DNA of 64,000 bases from assembly GCF_013376045.1 (NCBI RefSeq), contig NZ_JABMJG010000005.1, positions 318,080-382,079 on the forward strand, written 5' to 3'. This DNA comes from Variovorax sp. SG517. Its GTDB lineage: Bacteria; Pseudomonadota; Gammaproteobacteria; Burkholderiales; Burkholderiaceae_C. A model generated the notes under the pieces. That model did not search any database. It saw only the letters and a list, made by a program, of their open reading frames with translations, and was not told the DNA's origin. This document shows positions 1 through 7,469 of the stretch, one piece after another (the first letter of the stretch is position 1; every line of letters begins with the position of its first letter). The translations under genes were made by a program, and so were the position numbers.

Positions 1-75
1 CCCGGTGATTGCCGCGTGCGTCAGCAGCGTGACGAACGGCAGCAGGAACGCCATCAAGTAATACCGGATTTTCAT
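1..75 (-). CDS. Start of a small exported or membrane protein (partial)
   Basis: Only the first 25 codons are inside the window; the gene runs off the left edge. The peptide begins MKIRYYLMAFLLPF and continues hydrophobic, with a short basic N-end and a Leu/Phe-rich core ending near Ala-Ala. It looks like a signal peptide or first membrane helix. A GGAGGCG Shine-Dalgarno lies 3-4 bases before the ATG at 73-75, which supports a real start. It follows the aldolase gene on the same strand after about 225 bp, so it may be its own unit. The function cannot be told from this fragment. Confidence 0.6.
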   Translation of the reverse strand, partial: MKIRYYLMAFLLPFVTLLTHAAITG

Positions 76-300
76 CGTCGCCTCCAGGTTGTTTGAAGTC
101 CGCAGGGGAACCGTTTTCTTCTCGGCCAACTAACTCCGTGTTGCTCTTGTCGCTTGTCTCTCTCGTCTCTTCCTTGCCCGCATGCGCGCGTTGGCAGAAA
201 ACGCGCGCGCAGGACGCACCCCGGCGGGCGACGCATCCGCCGCCCGCCGTGAGCTCTCTTCCTTCTTTCTTCCTCCTAGAGAGGGCGCGTCTTCGTCATG
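76..300. other. Intergenic region with GC hairpin and polypyrimidine tract
   Basis: No gene is evident. It holds a perfect 8-bp inverted repeat (GGCGGGCG at 223-230, CGCCCGCC at 241-248, 10-nt loop) and a 24-nt all-pyrimidine run on the plus strand at 254-277. The hairpin lies just downstream of the aldolase stop on the minus strand and could be a 3' transcript end. It has no T-run after it, so it is not a typical intrinsic terminator. Confidence 0.4.
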
Positions 301-1161
301 TCATTTCGCGCCACCCGATTCGTAGATGTCCCATGCCTCCTTGGCGCTGGCGCCGCGGTGGATCATGGCCATCAGCGCGTCCACCACCGCCGACGGATTG
401 CCGTGCTGGTAGACGTTGCGCCCGTACACCATGCCGACGGCGCCTTCGTCCATCAGTACGCGCGAGCGCGCGAACACCTGCTGCAGGTCCTCGCGGCCGC
501 CGCCGCGCACGAGCACGGGGCAGCGCGCGGCCTGCACCACGCGGTGGAAGTCCTTGGGGTCGGTGGTGGGGTCGGCCTTGACGATGTCGGCGCCCATGTC
601 GCGCGCCAGGCGCACGAGCGTGACGATCTTCTCGGCGTCGCCATCCACCGAATAGCGGCTGCCTGCCGAGGGCGCCTGCATCACCAGCGGCTCGATCATC
701 AGCGGCATGCCGTAGCGGTCGCAATCGGCGCGCACGCGCGCGATGTTCTGCACGCACTGGCGGAACAGGTCGGGCTCGTCGGGCAGCATGAAGAGGTTGA
801 CCACCACGCAGGCGGCGTCCTGCTGCACTGCCGGCAGCACCGGGTCGTGCTCGTTCTGCAGCACGGCCCACATCACGCGGTGGCGCGTGGCGTTGTAGGG
901 GTTGCCCATGTCGATGCGCATCACGAGGGCGGGCCGGGCTCGATCCGGGCGGCCCGGGCGGTCCTGCAGCAGGTCCGACTGGCCGTAGTTGAGCTGGATC
1001 GCGTCGGGGCGCGCGGCCACGAGGCGGTCCATCACCGCGGGCATGTCCTCGAGGCCTTCGAGGAAGCTGGGCTCGTTGCACACGCCATGGTCGAGCGCGA
1101 TGTCCAGGCAGCGCCCGTTGTTGAGCAGCCGGTTCAGGCGTGCGGTCTTGTCCTTCGACAT
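301..1161 (-). CDS. Class I aldolase, DhnA/FbaB/LsrF-like family
   Basis: Predicted 286-aa Schiff-base aldolase with a TIM-barrel fold, probably cleaving a ketose phosphate to dihydroxyacetone phosphate plus an aldehyde. Family marks seen: LDH at 23-25, the likely Schiff-base lysine K195 in IVKADPTTD, the phosphate-binding RGGG at 219-222 and YGRNVYQH near 246-253. Length fits LsrF and DhnA-type aldolases. The start is the ATG at 1159-1161; the reading frame stays open further upstream but that part overlaps the reductase gene. It is the last gene of the minus arm, 47 bp after the aldo/keto reductase. The real substrate is unknown; a pentulose- or hexulose-1-phosphate made by the kinase and FAD dehydrogenase of the plus arm is my inference. 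An LsrF-like thiolase role is an alternative. Confidence 0.82.
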   Translation of the reverse strand: MSKDKTARLNRLLNNGRCLDIALDHGVCNEPSFLEGLEDMPAVMDRLVAARPDAIQLNYGQSDLLQDRPGRPDRARPALVMRIDMGNPYNATRHRVMWAVLQNEHDPVLPAVQQDAACVVVNLFMLPDEPDLFRQCVQNIARVRADCDRYGMPLMIEPLVMQAPSAGSRYSVDGDAEKIVTLVRLARDMGADIVKADPTTDPKDFHRVVQAARCPVLVRGGGREDLQQVFARSRVLMDEGAVGMVYGRNVYQHGNPSAVVDALMAMIHRGASAKEAWDIYESGGAK

Positions 1162-1208
1162 ACGGAAAGAAGTCCTTGCTTGTTGATGTGTGACAGAAAA
1201 GAAGAGCC

Positions 1209-2213
1209 TCAGGCCAGCGAGCCCAGGTGCCTGCCGGCGGCCGCGTCGATCAGCTCCAGCGCGGCGTCGTGCAGCCGCACCGAGCCGGCGCCCGCGTTCT
1301 CGATCGCCTGCTTGCTCGCGCGCGCGCCGCACAGGGCCACCGACACGCTGCCGCGCGCCAGCGTCCAGGCGATCATCAGTTGGCCGAAGGAGCATTCGAG
1401 CTGCGTGCGCAGCGGCTCCAGTTCCTCGAAGAAGGCCTTGAGCTTGGCGCGGTTCTGCGCGCTGAAGCGCGGGTTGGTGGCGCGCTGGTCGTCGCCGGTG
1501 AACTTGCGCTCCGGGTCGATGGGCCCGGCGAGCAGGCCCAGCGCGAGCGAGGAGTAGCCCAGCACCGCCACGTTGTTCTCCGTGCACAGCGGCACCAGCG
1601 TCTGTTCGATCTCGCGGTCGATCAGGCTGTAGCGCTCCTGCGCGGCATCGACCGGGCCATAGCGCAGGTACTCGGCCAGCGTCTCGGGGCTCACGTTGCT
1701 CACGCCGATGGCGCGGATCTTTCCCTGCTTCTTGAGCTCGAGCAGCGCGTCCATGGTCTCGGCCACGGGCGTGGTGGCGTCCTGCCAATGCGTGATGTAG
1801 AGGTCGATGTAGTCGGTCTGCAGGCGCTTCAGGCTCTCCTCGGCTTCATGGATGATCGAATCGCGCCCGAGGTAGCGGTACACCGGGTGGCCGTCTTCTT
1901 CGAAGAAGTGCGTTCCCTGTTGGGTGTGCCACACCAGTCCGCACTTGGTGGCGATAACCGCCTCGTGGCGGCGGCCCTTGAGCGCGGTGCCGACGATGCT
2001 CTCCGAGCGGCCAAGCCCGTAGGCCGGCGCGGTGTCGATCAGGTTCACGCCCGCGTCCAGCGAGGCCTGGATGGCGAGCACGGCGGCCGCGTTGTCGCCG
2101 CCGCCCCACATCCAGCCGCCCATGGCCCAGGTGCCCAGGCCGATGGCCGAGCACTCGATGCCGGAGGGGCCGAGGGTGGTCTTCTTCATGTTCGACGCAT
2201 TGATGCTGTTCAT
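1209..2213 (-). CDS. Aldo/keto reductase
   Basis: Predicted 334-aa NAD(P)H-dependent reductase. The catalytic tetrad is visible: D60 and Y65 in LIDTAPAYG, K90 in ATKCG and H142 in YITHWQD. The C-terminal half carries the usual cofactor loop region. The start ATG (2211-2213) overlaps the permease stop by four bases (ATGA), so translation is probably coupled. The gene lies between the ABC permease and the aldolase. It could reduce the aldehyde released by the aldolase, or oxidise an incoming sugar or polyol; the sequence does not decide between these. It resembles the large YghZ/Tas-type AKR group, but I cannot assign a substrate. Confidence 0.88.
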   Translation of the reverse strand: MNSINASNMKKTTLGPSGIECSAIGLGTWAMGGWMWGGGDNAAAVLAIQASLDAGVNLIDTAPAYGLGRSESIVGTALKGRRHEAVIATKCGLVWHTQQGTHFFEEDGHPVYRYLGRDSIIHEAEESLKRLQTDYIDLYITHWQDATTPVAETMDALLELKKQGKIRAIGVSNVSPETLAEYLRYGPVDAAQERYSLIDREIEQTLVPLCTENNVAVLGYSSLALGLLAGPIDPERKFTGDDQRATNPRFSAQNRAKLKAFFEELEPLRTQLECSFGQLMIAWTLARGSVSVALCGARASKQAIENAGAGSVRLHDAALELIDAAAGRHLGSLA

Positions 2214-3238
2214 CGCTTGGTCTTTCTCGTGTTCATGAGGTGGTCGATGGTCACGGCCGCGAGCAGGATCAGGCCCTTGATCACGTCCTGCCAGTAAGGT
2301 GACACGTCCAGCAGGATCAGCGAGCTGGTCACCACCGACAGCAGCGCCAGGCCCAGCACCGCGCCGAGCACCGTGCCCGAGCCGCCCTTGAGGCTGGCGC
2401 CGCCGATCACCGCGGCGGCGATCACGTTGAGCTCCATGCCCACGCCGAAGGTGGGCGTGGCGGCGCCGAAGCGCGCGGTGTAGATCACGCCCGCGAGCCC
2501 TGCCGATGCGGCGCACAGCACCGTGACCCAGAACTTGACGTGGCCCACGCGGATGCCCGAATAGAGCGCCGCCTTCTCGTTGCTGCCGGTGTAGAACACG
2601 CGGCGCAGCAGCGAGGAGCGGCGCAGCACGAAGTCGCTCACCACCACGATCGCCAGGAAGATCAGGATCACCGCCGGAACGCCGAACAGCGTGCCCTGGC
2701 CGATGAACTTGAACTCGGCGGGCAGCGAGAACAGCGACTGCGGCGTGCCCTGCGTGAGCGCCAGGCACAGGCCGCGCACGATGACCATGAAGGCCAGCGA
2801 GGCGATGAAATGATTCAGCCCGATGCGCGTGACGCAGCCGCCGATCATCGCGCCGATCATGGCGCTGGCCGCAATGGCGATGAGCCCCGCCGTCCACGGA
2901 TCGAACCCCATGAGGAAGAGCTTGCCTGTGACCACCATCGCGAAGCACACCACCGAGCCCACCGACAGGTCGATGCCGCCGACGATCAGCAAAATGGTCA
3001 TGCCCACCACCACGATGCCCTCGATGGAGAACGACAGCAGCATCGCGCGCACGTTGTCCCAGGTGAGGAAGTAGGGCGACGCGAAGCTCATGCCCACGCA
3101 CAGCGCGGCGATGATGATCAGCAGGCCCAGCTCGCGCATGCTGGCGAGCCTGCTGGCGGGTTTTCCGGGACCTCCTCCCGACTGGCGTGGCTGGAGGCCA
3201 GGGGCGGCCCCCGCATCGAGTTGTGCTGGGTAATTCAT
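2210..3238 (-). CDS. Sugar ABC transporter permease, RbsC/LsrC type
   Basis: Predicted 342-aa inner-membrane permease of the ribose/xylose/AI-2 group (BPD_transp_2). A proline/glycine-rich N-terminal tail of about 30 residues precedes roughly eight to ten hydrophobic segments. Family motifs are present, such as GGIDLSVGS in the first third and the late GGASLKGGSG loop that contacts the ATPase. The start ATG overlaps the ATPase stop (ATGA) and the stop overlaps the reductase start, so it is an internal cistron of a coupled operon. A single permease gene suggests it works as a homodimer with the tandem ATPase and the binding protein encoded upstream. Confidence 0.92.
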   Translation of the reverse strand: MNYPAQLDAGAAPGLQPRQSGGGPGKPASRLASMRELGLLIIIAALCVGMSFASPYFLTWDNVRAMLLSFSIEGIVVVGMTILLIVGGIDLSVGSVVCFAMVVTGKLFLMGFDPWTAGLIAIAASAMIGAMIGGCVTRIGLNHFIASLAFMVIVRGLCLALTQGTPQSLFSLPAEFKFIGQGTLFGVPAVILIFLAIVVVSDFVLRRSSLLRRVFYTGSNEKAALYSGIRVGHVKFWVTVLCAASAGLAGVIYTARFGAATPTFGVGMELNVIAAAVIGGASLKGGSGTVLGAVLGLALLSVVTSSLILLDVSPYWQDVIKGLILLAAVTIDHLMNTRKTKR

Positions 3239-4758
3239 GCTGTCGCTTCCTCTTCGCAAAGTCCCGAGGCCAGCCGCAGCAGGGCCTCTTCCGTCATGTC
3301 CTTGTCCTGCACCTCGCCGGCGAGCCTGCCGTCGCGGATCACCAGCGCGCGGTCGCACAGGCCGATGATCTCGGGCAGCTCCGAGGAGATCACGATCACG
3401 CCCACGCCCTGGCTGGCCAGGTCGCGCAGGATGTGGTGGATCTCCGACTTGGCGCCCACGTCCACGCCGCGCGTGGGCTCGTCCATCAGCAGCACCGACG
3501 GGTTGGTTGCCAGCAGCTTGGCGATGGCCACCTTCTGCTGGTTGCCGCCCGACAGGCTCGCGACGTCGATGTCCACGCCGTCCGACTTGAGCTTGAGCCG
3601 CGCGCCGAGGCTCACCGCCAGCTTGTGCTCGGCCGCGCGCTGCAGCAGGCCGAAGCGCGAGCTGATGCGCGCGAGCGCCATCGATGCGATGTTCTGCGCG
3701 ATCGGCAGCTCCAGGTACACGCCCGCCGCCTTGCGATCCTCGCTGAGGTAGGCGATGCCTTCGCGCAGCGCGTCGCTGTACTTTCGGATGGTGAGCGGCC
3801 TGCCGCGCAGGCGCACGCTGCCGCCGCGCGCCGTGCGCAGGCCGCAGATGGTTTCCGCGAGTTCGCTGCGGCCGGCGCCCATCAGCCCCGCGATGCCGAG
3901 GATCTCGCCACGCTTCAGCCTGAACGACACGCCGTGCACGCGCTCGCCGTCGGCGATGTCGGTCACCTCGAGCACGTGTTCGCCCGATGCCGGCTCTTCC
4001 TGCTTGGGCGGGTAGTAGTTGCCCAGGTCGCGCCCGACCATGCGGCGCACCAGGCCGTCGGCGTCGAGCTCGGCCAGCGGGCCGGTGTGCACGTTGCGCC
4101 CGTCGCGCAGCACGGTGACGCTGTCGCAGTTCGCGAAGATCTCCGCCATGCGGTGGCTGATGTAGATGATGCCGATGCCCTGCGCCTTGAGGTCGTGCAG
4201 CACCCGGAAGAGCGCGGCCGATTCGTTGTCGGTGAGCGCGGCGGTAGGCTCGTCGAGGATCAGTACCTTGCAGTCGAGCGTGAGCGCCTTCGCGATCTCG
4301 ATGAGCTGCTGCGTGGAGATGCTCAGGTCCTTCACCAGCGCGGCGGGGTCGATGTCCTGCCCCAGCCGCCGCAGCACCTTGGCGGCGCGTTCGTTCAGGC
4401 TCGCGTAGTTCATCCACGCGCTTTTGCGGGCATTGATCTCCGGCATGAAGATGTTCTCGGCCACCGTGGCGTCGCCGCACAGGGCGATCTCCTGGTGGAC
4501 CAGGCCGATGCCCAGGCGCATCGCGTGCGCGGGGCCGTCGATGGTCACCACCTGGCCTTCGAGCGCGATCGTGCCCTCGTCCGGCTGGTGGATGCCGTCG
4601 ATGATGTTCATCAGCGTGGACTTGCCCGCGCCGTTCTCGCCGCAAAGGGCGTGGATCTCGCCGCGGCGCAGCGAGAAGTCCACGCCCGTGAGCGCGCGCG
4701 AAGCGCCGAAGCGCTTGCTGATGCCGCGCAGTTCGAGCAATGCGCTCACTGCGTTCAC
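3235..4758 (-). CDS. Sugar ABC transporter ATPase, RbsA/XylG/MglA type
   Basis: Predicted 507-aa ATPase with two tandem nucleotide-binding domains. The first has a Walker A GENGAGKST at about 40-48 and Walker B ILDEPTAAL. The second has the degenerate Walker A GLMGAGRSE usual for this family, the signature LSGGNQQK and Walker B LLMDEPTRG. It energises sugar uptake with the neighbouring permease and binding protein. I chose the GTG at 4756-4758 because it overlaps the binding-protein stop by four bases (GTGA) and the protein then has normal family length; the reading frame is open further upstream. The substrate is not readable from the ATPase. Confidence 0.93.
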   Translation of the reverse strand: MNAVSALLELRGISKRFGASRALTGVDFSLRRGEIHALCGENGAGKSTLMNIIDGIHQPDEGTIALEGQVVTIDGPAHAMRLGIGLVHQEIALCGDATVAENIFMPEINARKSAWMNYASLNERAAKVLRRLGQDIDPAALVKDLSISTQQLIEIAKALTLDCKVLILDEPTAALTDNESAALFRVLHDLKAQGIGIIYISHRMAEIFANCDSVTVLRDGRNVHTGPLAELDADGLVRRMVGRDLGNYYPPKQEEPASGEHVLEVTDIADGERVHGVSFRLKRGEILGIAGLMGAGRSELAETICGLRTARGGSVRLRGRPLTIRKYSDALREGIAYLSEDRKAAGVYLELPIAQNIASMALARISSRFGLLQRAAEHKLAVSLGARLKLKSDGVDIDVASLSGGNQQKVAIAKLLATNPSVLLMDEPTRGVDVGAKSEIHHILRDLASQGVGVIVISSELPEIIGLCDRALVIRDGRLAGEVQDKDMTEEALLRLASGLCEEEATA

Positions 4759-5801
4759 TCGCCGATTCCCTTGGTGCCGCGGCGGGCGAGGTACTTGTCC
4801 CAGTAGAAGTCGTCGGCGTTGGCCTTGCTGACCACCGACAGGCCGTTGTCCAGGAAGGGCACCGACATGGGGTTCGTGCCGTTGCGCTTGGCGTCGTTCA
4901 TCGGGTCGATGAGCCCGGGGTTCTTGGCGAGGAACAGCATCATCATGCCCATGTAGCCCTGCATGCCCTGGTTCGGGTTGATGGCGCCGAACACGTCGCC
5001 CGACTTGATCATGTCGAGGATCTTGGCGTTGACGTCGCAGCACATCACCTTGATGTTCTTCTTGGTCTCCACCTTGGCCTGCGCCGCGCCGAGGGCCGAG
5101 TTGGCCTCGGGCATGAACAGGGCGCCCAGGTTCGGGTTGGCCTGCGCGAGGCTCAGCACCGCCTGGTAGGCCTTGTTCGGGTCCTGGTTGCTGGCGGCGC
5201 GGCCGACCAGCTTCATGCCCGGGTGCTTGGCCTTCATGCGGTTGACGAAGGCGGTGATGCGGCGGTCGTGGTTGTCCTGGCCGGGGTTCTCCAGCACCGC
5301 GTATTCGCCCTTGCCGCCCAGCGATGCGGCGATGGCGTCGGCCGCCTGGTTGCCTTCGCGGTCGTTGTCTGAAGTGACGAACGACGTGCGCTTGGAGTTG
5401 GGCGAGTCGGCCGCGAAGGTGACGACCGGGATGCCCATCGCCGCGGCGCGGTTGATCGGCTCGATGAACGGGTCGGGGTTCATCGGGTGCAGCAGGATGC
5501 CCGCGGGCTTGCGTGCCAGCTCCTGCTCGAAGGACGCGAGCTGCTTGTTCACGTCGTACTCGGGCGTGCCGGTGTAGCGGGTGCGAACGCCCAGCGTGCG
5601 GCCGAGCTGCTTCATCATTTCGTAGACCGGAAACCAGTACTCGACCCCCGACACCATCACGTTCATCACGTAGACGTCGCTGGGGTTGCCGCGCAGGCCG
5701 CCGCCGGCCGCGGGGGCAGCCGCCTGCTGCTGCGCGAACGCGCTCGCGCCGGCCAGGCCGATGCCGGCTGCGGCGGCGGACTTCAGGAAATTACGCCTCA
5801 T
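4755..5801 (-). CDS. Periplasmic sugar-binding protein, Tat-exported
   Basis: Predicted 348-aa substrate-binding protein of the RbsB/LsrB type (Peripla_BP_4). The N-terminus MRRNFLKS has the twin-arginine pattern, followed by an Ala/Gly-rich hydrophobic stretch ending AFAQQ, so export by the Tat route is likely. The mature part has the features of a two-lobed sugar binder, for example LLHPMNPDP and the TSDNDREGNQAAD segment near the hinge. I chose the ATG at 5799-5801, with GAGGAG upstream, over an in-frame GTG five codons earlier that overlaps this ribosome binding site. It is the first gene of the minus arm. Its ligand is unknown; the downstream enzymes suggest a sugar alcohol or sugar. Confidence 0.92.
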   Translation of the reverse strand: MRRNFLKSAAAAGIGLAGASAFAQQQAAAPAAGGGLRGNPSDVYVMNVMVSGVEYWFPVYEMMKQLGRTLGVRTRYTGTPEYDVNKQLASFEQELARKPAGILLHPMNPDPFIEPINRAAAMGIPVVTFAADSPNSKRTSFVTSDNDREGNQAADAIAASLGGKGEYAVLENPGQDNHDRRITAFVNRMKAKHPGMKLVGRAASNQDPNKAYQAVLSLAQANPNLGALFMPEANSALGAAQAKVETKKNIKVMCCDVNAKILDMIKSGDVFGAINPNQGMQGYMGMMMLFLAKNPGLIDPMNDAKRNGTNPMSVPFLDNGLSVVSKANADDFYWDKYLARRGTKGIGE

Positions 5802-5870
5802 TCTTTGTCTCCTCACGTTGGGTGCACAGCTTGTGGATGCCGCTTTTCAGGGCAGCTCTCTGAACCTCTT

Positions 5871-5892
5871 TGTCACATCAGTTGTTATGACA
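5871..5892. promoter_or_regulatory. Candidate operator between divergent polyol operons
   Basis: A 22-bp near-palindrome: TGTCACATCA, a 2-bp spacer, then TGTTATGACA; eight of ten arm positions match. It lies in the 180-bp gap between the binding-protein gene and the kinase gene. The right arm TGTTATGACA recurs exactly at 5973-5982, ending on the first base of the kinase start codon. GntR/HutC-family proteins bind short GT...AC palindromes, and a GntR gene ends the plus arm, so it is the natural candidate to bind here. Binding is inferred. Confidence 0.5.
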
Positions 5893-5972
5893 GGCTAGAA
5901 TGTACGCGCTGGCCATTTGGAGGGATAACTAGGGGAAACGCTACTGGCAGGCCGCTTTTATTCAGCCGAAGC

Positions 5973-5982
5973 TGTTATGACA
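5973..5982 (+). promoter_or_regulatory. Second copy of the TGTTATGACA half-site
   Basis: Exact 10-bp direct repeat of the right arm of the operator candidate at 5871-5892, exactly 90 bp downstream. It abuts the ATG of the kinase gene, so a bound regulator could block initiation or loop to the upstream site. No clear ribosome binding site precedes this ATG (the upstream bases read CGAAGCTGTTATGAC), which hints at a leaderless or weakly translated start. Confidence 0.4.
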
Positions 5983-7469
5983 TGAAGCCAAACATACTGA
6001 TCGGCATCGACATGGGGTCGAGCAGCCTGAAAGCCCTGGCCCTCGAAGCCGGGAACGGCCGCAGCGTCGCCCTGTCACGAATGCCATTGCCGCACGACCG
6101 GCTACCCGGAGGGGGATGCGAAGTGGGGGCCGCGGCCATCCGCGCGGCATTGACCCACGTGCTGCGCGACGTCGCCCATCAACTCGGAGACCGCGTGTCG
6201 GAGGTCCGCGCCATCGGCTGCACCGGCCACGGCGCGGGGCTGTATGCGCTCGACACGCGCAACGAGCTCGTGGGCGGACGGGCAGTCGCCTCCACCGACC
6301 AGCGCGCCGACGCGCGCGCCCGCTCCCTCGCGCTCGGCCACGGCCCGGCGCTCTTCGCCGACGTGGGCTGCCAGCCCTGGCCCGGCCAGCCCACGGTGAT
6401 CGCCGCCGAGCTGCTGGGCACCGACGCCGTGCAGCGCGGCGCGGTGCGCCGGCTGATGTTCGCGAAGGACTACCTCGGCTTCCTGCTGACGGGCGAGATC
6501 GCCACCGACGCCAGCGACGCGAGCACGGCAGGGCTGGTGTCGATCGCGACGGGCACATGGTCGCAGGCGGCCTTCGATGCTTCAGGCATTGCCGATCTCG
6601 GCCCTCGCGTCTTCGGTCCGCTGGTGCCCAGCGGCGAGATCGTCGGCAGGCTGCGGCCTTCCGAAGCCGCGCTGTGCGGCCTGCCGGCGGGCATTCCGGT
6701 GGCGATGGGTGCCATCGACCTGCTTGCATCGATGACCGCGATCTGCGCCGAAGGGCGCTCGCGCGCGGTGTCGGTCTTCGGCACCTGGTGCGTCAACGCC
6801 GTCATTGGCCCGGTGATCGAGCCCAAGCCCGCCGTGGCCGCCGTCGTGAATTTCGGCCGCGAGGACAAGCGGCTCTACATGGAGAACAGCCCCTCGTCGA
6901 TGGCCAACATCGCGTGGCTGGCCGGCGTGCTGGGCTTGCCCGATTCGCGCGCGGTGGTCGACCTCGCGATGTCGGTGCCGCTCGGCGCGGGCGGCCTGCG
7001 CTTCCTGCCCTTCGTGAACGGCGGCGGCGGCGTGACCGCGGGCTTCGTCGGCCTCAAGAGCCATCACACGCGCGGCGACATGGCGCGCGCGGTGGTCGAT
7101 GCGGTGGCCGCGCTGCATGCGCGCCACATCGCGCGGCTCGCGGCCTGCGGGCTGCCGGTGTCCGCATGCACCGTGCTCGGCGGCGGCGCGAGCGACACGC
7201 GCCTCGTGCGCCTGCTCGCGGGCCTGCTCGGCCATCCGGTCGAGCGCTGCGCCGACGACGAGACCGGCGCGCGCGGCGCCGCCATCTACGCCGCCATGTC
7301 GCAGGGCATCGACCGCGCGGAGCAGGGCAGCGTGCTGCTCGCGCCCTGCGACACCGTGGAACCCGACGCCGCCCTCGCGCGCGCCCATGCCGACTTCAAC
7401 GCCGGCTTCAACGAACTGATAGACACCATGTCTCCTGTGTTTTCCCATCTGGCGGGAGGTGCCCGATGA
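5982..7469 (+). CDS. FGGY-family carbohydrate kinase
   Basis: Predicted 495-aa cytoplasmic kinase with two actin-like domains. Marks include IGIDMGSSSLK at the N-terminal phosphate loop, GCTGHGAGLY in the first domain, the likely catalytic aspartate in AIDLLAS, FGTWCVN, and the adenosine-binding VLGGGASD of the second domain. GHGAGLY resembles L-xylulokinase and EryA-type kinases more than gluconokinase or GlpK. It would phosphorylate a sugar alcohol or ketose. Its stop overlaps the start of the FAD dehydrogenase (ATGA), so the two products are probably made together, as with erythritol kinase and EryB. The substrate is inferred only. Confidence 0.88.
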   Translation: MKPNILIGIDMGSSSLKALALEAGNGRSVALSRMPLPHDRLPGGGCEVGAAAIRAALTHVLRDVAHQLGDRVSEVRAIGCTGHGAGLYALDTRNELVGGRAVASTDQRADARARSLALGHGPALFADVGCQPWPGQPTVIAAELLGTDAVQRGAVRRLMFAKDYLGFLLTGEIATDASDASTAGLVSIATGTWSQAAFDASGIADLGPRVFGPLVPSGEIVGRLRPSEAALCGLPAGIPVAMGAIDLLASMTAICAEGRSRAVSVFGTWCVNAVIGPVIEPKPAVAAVVNFGREDKRLYMENSPSSMANIAWLAGVLGLPDSRAVVDLAMSVPLGAGGLRFLPFVNGGGGVTAGFVGLKSHHTRGDMARAVVDAVAALHARHIARLAACGLPVSACTVLGGGASDTRLVRLLAGLLGHPVERCADDETGARGAAIYAAMSQGIDRAEQGSVLLAPCDTVEPDAALARAHADFNAGFNELIDTMSPVFSHLAGGAR

